A stretch of DNA of 14,080 nucleotides, taken from NCBI GenBank assembly GCA_030596915.1, contig JAUVSX010000023.1:1-14080 (forward strand). Direction: 5' to 3'. The notes under the pieces were generated by a model, which had not been told where the DNA came from, searched no databases, and was given only the letters and a program-made list of their open reading frames with translations. This DNA comes from Chloroflexota bacterium. Lineage in GTDB: Bacteria > Chloroflexota > Anaerolineae > B4-G1. The stretch's first letter is position 1. Each line of letters starts with the position of its first letter. The position numbers and the translations under genes were made by a program. Shown here one piece after another: positions 12,997 through 14,080 of this stretch.

Positions 12997-13881
12997 GTGC
13001 CGAAAGGGCGCGCCGAATCGTTGGATCCGCATCGGATCACCCTGGACCAGTCGGAGCCCACTCCGGTAGAGGAGATTGGAGACGTGGAGGACACCGAAGC
13101 ACGACGGACCGATCTCCCGCCCGGCTACCCCTATGACTACTTCCACTTCCAGTCCCAGATCGGGCTCACGAAGCACGGCGGGGGGTTCAATGCCACCAAG
13201 GATCTGCTCGCTCTTTGCGGTGTCCGCGATGGACAGCACATCCTCGACGTCGGCTGTGGGGCCGGCATCACAACGAGCTACATCGCCCGCGAGTACGACT
13301 GTCACGTCACCGGAGTCGACATCTTCGACGAGATGGTCGCCCGAGCCCGTGAGCAGGCGGAGCGGGTCGGGGTCGCCGACCGTACTGAGTTCCGCGTTGC
13401 CGACGCGCTTGATCTGCCGTTCGACGACGACACGTTTGATGTAACCTTGTGCGAGTCCGTGACGGCATTCTCCGGGGACAAGCCGCGCAGCCTGCGAGAG
13501 GTTGTCCGAGTCACCAAGCCAGGCGGGTACGTCGGCCTCAACGAGGGTACCTTCACCGAAGCCCCAACGCCGGAGCTTGTCAAGTACATCGGCCGCATGT
13601 TCGGTCCGGTCACGGAGTTCCTTTCGCCCGATGCCTGGGTCCGGCTCCTCGAGGGAGCCGGACTGCAGGACATCGTCGTGCAGGTCCGCGGACTTGAGGT
13701 CGGAGACGCGTTGAGCGCCATCAAGCCGGTTGGATGCAGGGGACTTGTGCGCGCGTCGGCGCGGATGGTCGTGGTGCTCCTTCGGGACAGGTCAGCGCGG
13801 CAATTCGCCGGGCGGTCGACGTCCGTACCGGCGCGGCTGCTCAGTACAATGAAGTTCGGCCTCTACGTGGGCCGCAAGTAG
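12997..13881 (+). CDS. Class I SAM-dependent methyltransferase
   Basis: The product (294 residues from GTG 12997) carries the SAM-binding motif ILDVGCGAGITTSY at about 82-95. Motif II follows (VTGVDIFDEMVARAREQ), then FRVADALDLPFDDDTFDV and a post-motif RVTKPGGYVGLNEG. The opening YDYFHFQSQIGLTKHGGGFNAT resembles small-molecule (for example sterol- or ubiquinone-type) methyltransferases. The C-terminal part after about 230 is basic and partly hydrophobic (ARMVVVLLRD), which may touch the membrane. The acceptor is unknown. The start is uncertain: GTG 12997 has GAGGG very close, while GTG 13084 has GGAG nine bases upstream and would give 265 residues. It is divergent from the unknown gene and 136 nt before the final partial gene. 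Confidence 0.85.
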   Translation: MPKGRAESLDPHRITLDQSEPTPVEEIGDVEDTEARRTDLPPGYPYDYFHFQSQIGLTKHGGGFNATKDLLALCGVRDGQHILDVGCGAGITTSYIAREYDCHVTGVDIFDEMVARAREQAERVGVADRTEFRVADALDLPFDDDTFDVTLCESVTAFSGDKPRSLREVVRVTKPGGYVGLNEGTFTEAPTPELVKYIGRMFGPVTEFLSPDAWVRLLEGAGLQDIVVQVRGLEVGDALSAIKPVGCRGLVRASARMVVVLLRDRSARQFAGRSTSVPARLLSTMKFGLYVGRK

Positions 13882-13916
13882 AATGCGATCCGCACGCGCA
13901 AGACCCGCGAGAAACG

Positions 13917-13973
13917 CCGACGGTGGGGGTCAGGAAAGGTGCGAGGTCGGAAACGGCGCCCGGTAGCCGGGCG
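13917..13973 (+). promoter_or_regulatory. Structured RNA leader before the last gene, possible riboswitch
   Basis: The 136-nt space before ATG 14018 is rich in pairing. It holds CCGAC/GTCGG (13917-13921, 13946-13950), a perfect 7-bp hairpin CGCCCGG-TAG-CCGGGCG (13957-13973) and CTCG-GGCA-CGAG near 13995-14006. The run GGAAAGGTGCGAGGTCGG is faintly like the conserved core of cobalamin riboswitches (GGGAA..GGTGcgA.TCC), but no clear B12 box follows. A group II intron-like fragment is another possibility. Function is unproven. Confidence 0.3.
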
Positions 13974-14017
13974 TAGGCCTTGGGGAGCGTGAAACTCGGG
14001 CACGAGAAAGGAGAGGG

Positions 14018-14080
14018 ATGGCAAACAAAGCTAGAGTACCGGAGCTCCTGGAGCGGGGGTACAGCGCAGAGACGGCGCTC
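14018..14080 (+). CDS. Partial gene of unknown function (5' end only)
   Basis: ATG 14018 has AAGGAG five bases ahead, and 21 codons run open to the window edge. The encoded start reads MANKARVPELLERGYSAETA. The short sequence is helical and charged. It does not match a family start that I recognise. The structured leader directly upstream suggests an RNA-regulated gene, but its product cannot be named from this fragment. Confidence 0.7.
   Translation, partial: MANKARVPELLERGYSAETAL

Noticed and set aside
1..14080. tRNA, rRNA or CRISPR
   Set aside because: No clover-leaf, rRNA-like stretch or regularly spaced repeat was found in the gaps on either strand.

Overview
The window reads as high-GC bacterial DNA with compact gene spacing, sigma-70-type promoters and clear Shine-Dalgarno sites. 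The best guess is a Chloroflexota-like anaerobe. Reasons are a Thr/Pro-rich (TPTP) linker behind a lipoprotein signal, a cobamide-remodelling cobT-cobS-cbiR-cobU operon, and an ArsR/ArsM pair. This is inference; no marker gene settles the phylum.

Positions 1-3938 (+) hold a tight five-gene operon for cobamide lower-ligand salvage and remodelling. It encodes a DUF71/COG2102 PP-loop ATPase, CobT, CobS, a CbiR-type TIM-barrel hydrolase and CobU. Gene junctions are 25 nt, 3 nt, a 4-nt overlap and a 16-nt overlap. CbiR would strip the lower ligand from imported cobamides, CobU would activate the resulting cobinamide species, CobT would activate the preferred base, and CobS would join the two. Corrin-ring genes are absent here, which fits salvage rather than de novo synthesis.

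Positions 3939-4577 look empty but carry the decayed remains of lgt (prolipoprotein diacylglyceryl transferase) on the minus strand, followed by a terminator hairpin. Positions 4578-5864 (-) encode an FAD-dependent oxidoreductase with its own strong promoter. Positions 6094-6306 (-) resemble a decayed sulfatase N-terminus, and 6369-7040 (-) encode a PAP2-type membrane protein.

Positions 7324-8686 (+) are an arsenic-methylation unit: a strong promoter, arsR, arsM, and two related operator-like sites, one before each gene. Positions 8882-10114 (+) carry a promoter, a Tat-exported lipoprotein aldo/keto reductase and a 55-residue four-cysteine protein, followed by a large inverted-repeat structure. 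Positions 10271-11471 (+) encode a lipoprotein alpha/beta hydrolase that appears to be expressed from a leaderless GTG start.

The convergent gap after it contains a 214-bp MITE-like element (11721-11934) with perfect 21-bp terminal inverted repeats and three internal perfect hairpins. Positions 11965-12711 (-) encode an unrecognised but well-formed protein, divergent from a SAM methyltransferase (12997-13881, +). The window ends with a structured leader and the first 21 codons of another gene.
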